A stretch of 25,152 nt of DNA from JAPYTU01 sp036166735. GTDB lineage: Bacteria > Bacteroidota > Bacteroidia > Cytophagales > MED-G16. Below, piece after piece: positions 22,655 through 25,152 of the stretch. The stretch spans positions 1-25,152 of the forward strand of contig JAYZHG010000011.1 of the NCBI GenBank assembly GCA_036166735.1, read 5' to 3'. Below the pieces are notes generated by a model that saw only the letters and a list, made by a program, of their open reading frames with translations, had not been told where the DNA came from and did no database searches. The position numbers were made by a program, and so were the translations under genes. The first letter of the stretch is position 1. The number at the start of each line of letters is the position of its first letter.

Positions 22655-24605
22655 AAAACCTCTTTAAACCTTGTTCTAAAAACCCTAAATGTTTCTTAAT
22701 ATTTAATTCATAACCTATTGGGTCTATTATCGTTTTTTCTGAATACGGATTTAAAACAACATAAAATGGTTGTGCATTATTATTGAATTTGGTTATTTGA
22801 AAATCTGCATTTTGTTTTCCAATGCTTTTTTTAATTTTACCATCATAACGAGAAATATACCATTCATCCTCAGGTAAAATTGTTTTATCATCAATATAAA
22901 GCGAAACAAGAACATATTTGTTATTTAATATATCCCTAATAATTTTCTCTGACCACACTCTTGCTTCAATATCTCTACAATTAACACATCCATGACCCGT
23001 AAAATCTAATAACAAAGGCTTATTTGTTTTTTTTGCATATATAAGGGCTTCATCATAATCAAAAAATCCCTGAAGATCATGTGGTAAATTAAGAATATCT
23101 GCATATTTACTGTTTTTATATATTTCATTTTTTTGATTGTCTAAATCATAAAAAGGTTTTCGCTTAAAAGATAATAAATCAAAATAAGTAGATTGTTGTT
23201 GAGGAAGATATGCAGCCAATAAAGGAAGTTTGTTTCCAAAAATACCAGAAGAAATATATATTGTAATTAATCCAAATGTCAACCCCACAATCCTTGTCTT
23301 TATACCCAAGTTACCAACATATCCTTCTGGAAATTTTATAAAACCAAATAAATAAAAAGTTAGAACCAGAAACAAACTCGTCCAAATAAACAAAAACAGG
23401 TCTCTATTTAATAAATTAAAGTGATAAGCTTTATCTACAACACTCAAAAATTTTAAAGAAAATGCAATAACAATGAAACCTAAAATTACTCTCAGTGTAA
23501 TCATCCATTTACCAGATTTTGGTAATCTTTCTAATGCTTTAGGGAAGATTGCCAACAAAGTAAAAGGAAACGCAAAAGCTATAGAAAAAAACAACATACC
23601 TAAAATTGGCTTTATTTGTAAACCACTGGCAGATTGCACTAAAATGCTTCCTATCAAAGGACCCGTACAAGAAAAAGAAACCAATACTAATGTAAAAGCC
23701 ATAAAAAATACACCAAGATATCCTCCTTGTTCTGATTTTTTATCCATAGATGTTATAAGACTCGAAGGAATAGTTAATTCAAAAAACCCCATTAAAGAAA
23801 TTCCAAACAGAACAAAAAGAACAAAAAATAGAATATTTGGAATCCATGCTGTAGCCAATTCATTAGCCGTTTGTGGTCCAACTAAAACCGAAAGTATTAC
23901 ACCTAAAAAAGTAAATATTAAAACTATAGACACTCCATAAAATAAAGCTTCAGAAAATGTTTTTATTTGATTATTCTTATTTGCAAAATAAGAAACTGTA
24001 ATCGGGATCATTGGAAAAACACAAGGAGTGAGAATAGCTAATAAGCCTGCTAAAAATGAGAAGAAAAGAAAAGAAAATAAAGAAGATAAATCGTTATTTT
24101 GTTTTATTGTATTTAAAACGACTTCTGACTCAACAGGTCCTTTAGAATAAAAATTGAATTCGTTTTCTAAAGGAATACATTTTTTCTCTATATCCGAGCA
24201 CACTTGATAAGAAATACTTCCAGAAACATACGGTGTTTTTGATAAGACACTAATTTTTTGAATAAATTTTGCTTCTCTATCAAAATATTTTACATTTCCC
24301 TCCCAAATAGAATCATATTTTGTTTTAGGATTTATTGGTACAACACCATCTATTAATCCATATGTGTTATTTTTATTAAAACTAAAAGTTAGACTTAATG
24401 CTGAATTAATATCATTGTTACCAAAAGAATATAAATACCATGAATCTTCAATCTCTGCAATAAAAGTTAGTGATATTGAATCCCCAACATTCAACTGCTT
24501 TGTGTCTACAACATAAGACCATTCTATTGGTTTGAGAATTTGTGAAAATGTATTAACAAATAATACATAATTAAAAAAAATAAAAAATAAAATTTTTCTA
24601 ATCAT
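22644..24605 (-). CDS. dsbD: Thiol:disulfide interchange protein DsbD (fused CcdA-like membrane core and thioredoxin domain)
   Basis: The 653-residue protein moves electrons from cytosolic thioredoxin across the inner membrane to periplasmic partners. A signal peptide (about 1-22, ending FSQ) is followed by a periplasmic alpha domain (about 25-160) with Cys136 and Cys143. The eight-helix CcdA-like core has its redox pair as Cys195 (LTPCVFPMIP) and Cys313 (SFSCTGPLIGS). The C-terminal thioredoxin-like domain carries CVNC at 540-543 (FTGHGCVNCRDIE). All six redox cysteines are present, so the relay looks complete. The ATG at 24605 overlaps the upstream peptidase stop by 8 bases; a TTG four codons earlier is less likely. 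It is cotranscribed with the M20 and M23 peptidase genes. Assignment is secure. Confidence 0.95.
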   Translation of the reverse strand: MIRKILFFIFFNYVLFVNTFSQILKPIEWSYVVDTKQLNVGDSISLTFIAEIEDSWYLYSFGNNDINSALSLTFSFNKNNTYGLIDGVVPINPKTKYDSIWEGNVKYFDREAKFIQKISVLSKTPYVSGSISYQVCSDIEKKCIPLENEFNFYSKGPVESEVVLNTIKQNNDLSSLFSFLFFSFLAGLLAILTPCVFPMIPITVSYFANKNNQIKTFSEALFYGVSIVLIFTFLGVILSVLVGPQTANELATAWIPNILFFVLFVLFGISLMGFFELTIPSSLITSMDKKSEQGGYLGVFFMAFTLVLVSFSCTGPLIGSILVQSASGLQIKPILGMLFFSIAFAFPFTLLAIFPKALERLPKSGKWMITLRVILGFIVIAFSLKFLSVVDKAYHFNLLNRDLFLFIWTSLFLVLTFYLFGFIKFPEGYVGNLGIKTRIVGLTFGLITIYISSGIFGNKLPLLAAYLPQQQSTYFDLLSFKRKPFYDLDNQKNEIYKNSKYADILNLPHDLQGFFDYDEALIYAKKTNKPLLLDFTGHGCVNCRDIEARVWSEKIIRDILNNKYVLVSLYIDDKTILPEDEWYISRYDGKIKKSIGKQNADFQITKFNNNAQPFYVVLNPYSEKTIIDPIGYELNIKKHLGFLEQGLKRFYDN

Positions 24606-25152
24606 TGTATTTTGCAAAATTTTTATAAAAAATGGTTATTGTTTCTATGCCTTTATAAAAGTTGAATAATCCGAAAGATTCATTGGGAGAATGAATAGCA
24701 TCTTCATCTAGCCCAAATCCCATTAGAATAGAATCTAATTTTAGTTCATTTTTAAACAAAGCTACAATTGGAATGCTTCCTCCATCAAAAGTAGGAACTG
24801 GTTCTTTGCCCCAAACTTTTTTGAAAGCAAAATAAGCAGCTTTATAACCTAAAGTATTTGTGTTCACAATAACAGGCTCTCCTCCATGATGTTCTTTAAC
24901 TATTATCTTACAAGATTTGGGACACAAATTTTGAACATGTTTTTTAAATAATTCTGTAATTTCAGAGCTACTTTGATTTGAAACTAATCTCATAGAAATT
25001 TTAGCAAATGCTTTTGAAGGCAAAACTGTTTTTGAACCTTCATTAGTATATCCGCCCCAAATACCATTTACATCTATTGTTGGCCTTATACCAATTCTTT
25101 CTACAGTACTAAATCCTTTTTCACCAAAAACTTCATTTATATCTATATGAGA
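24598..25152 (-). CDS. M20-family dipeptidase, C-terminal part (5' end outside window)
   Basis: The minus-strand frame is open from the window edge to a TAG at 24598-24600, giving the last 184 residues. A TTG at 25023 is internal and not the start. The fragment begins in the dimerisation domain (FGEKGFSTVERIGIRPTIDVNGIWGG) and continues through LPSKAFAKISMRLV back into the catalytic domain. There it shows the FDGGSIPIV segment and the late zinc-ligand region DEDAIHSPNE. These are typical of M20 (ArgE/DapE/CPG2) dipeptidases of the larger, cytosolic type common in Bacteroidota. The early metal ligands lie upstream of the window, so catalytic completeness cannot be judged. It overlaps dsbD by 8 bases and should share its transcript. 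Confidence 0.9.
   Translation of the reverse strand, partial: SHIDINEVFGEKGFSTVERIGIRPTIDVNGIWGGYTNEGSKTVLPSKAFAKISMRLVSNQSSSEITELFKKHVQNLCPKSCKIIVKEHHGGEPVIVNTNTLGYKAAYFAFKKVWGKEPVPTFDGGSIPIVALFKNELKLDSILMGFGLDEDAIHSPNESFGLFNFYKGIETITIFYKNFAKYND

Noticed and set aside
23473..23940. 155-codon open frame on the + strand inside dsbD
   Set aside because: It is antisense to the conserved membrane core of DsbD, has a low-complexity composition typical of a shadow frame, and matches no family.
1..25152. Mobile element, CRISPR array, prophage or tRNA-linked island
   Set aside because: No transposase, integrase, phage gene, regularly spaced repeat or tRNA cloverleaf was seen, and composition looks uniform throughout.

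Overview
The window is about 25 kb of strongly AT-rich bacterial chromosome, densely packed with housekeeping and accessory metabolic genes. The gene content points to Bacteroidota, most likely a marine-type member of the Flavobacteriales. The supporting features are a TonB-dependent receptor with an N-terminal carboxypeptidase-like repeat, a SurA gene paired with a PPIase-like lipoprotein behind guaB, a fused DsbD with C-terminal thioredoxin domain, DUF2007 next to cdsA, DUF1684, near-absence of Shine-Dalgarno sequences, and A/T-rich reading frames throughout. The taxonomic placement is inference. I see no tRNA, rRNA, CRISPR array, insertion sequence or phage gene, and no gene-free stretch longer than 300 bases. 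The longest gap is the 137-base leader that holds a TPP riboswitch.

Layout. Bases 1-156 are the tail of a secreted-looking protein on the + strand. Bases 159-3813 (minus) form a likely operon of guaB, a PPIase-like lipoprotein and surA. Bases 3912-7506 (plus) hold a vitamin uptake locus: a PnuC-family transporter, a NadR-type P-loop kinase (ATGA overlap), a TPP riboswitch and a TonB-dependent receptor. prmC (minus) and ribD plus free methionine-R-sulfoxide reductase (plus) diverge from a 13-base gap. Bases 9844-13721 (minus) run CPBP protease, DUF2007, cdsA, glutamate-family dehydrogenase, psd, mostly with overlapping ends. This run carries two phospholipid steps: CDP-diacylglycerol synthesis and phosphatidylserine decarboxylation. 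Bases 13777-15653 (plus) hold a tRNA-dihydrouridine synthase and an EamA transporter.

From 15650 to 18770 the genes look like exported carbohydrate or small-molecule enzymes: a Tat-lipoprotein TIM-barrel isomerase, a DUF1684 lipoprotein, a ThuA-like protein, and a PaaI-type thioesterase. Bases 18800-21442 (plus) form a tight three-gene unit (MBL-fold hydrolase, KdgF-like cupin, group II PLP decarboxylase) with 4-base or 1-base junctions. The window ends with a minus-strand envelope unit: a partial M20 dipeptidase, DsbD and an M23 lipoprotein endopeptidase whose usual HxH motif reads HxC.

The most interesting points are: (1) the thiamine-type uptake locus, where a kinase resembling nicotinamide riboside kinase sits between a PnuC-family transporter and a TPP-riboswitch-controlled receptor, suggesting a thiamine salvage route; (2) the MBL/cupin/decarboxylase unit of unknown substrate, with a forced TTG start on the cupin; (3) extreme compaction, with convergent genes repeatedly sharing their stop codons.
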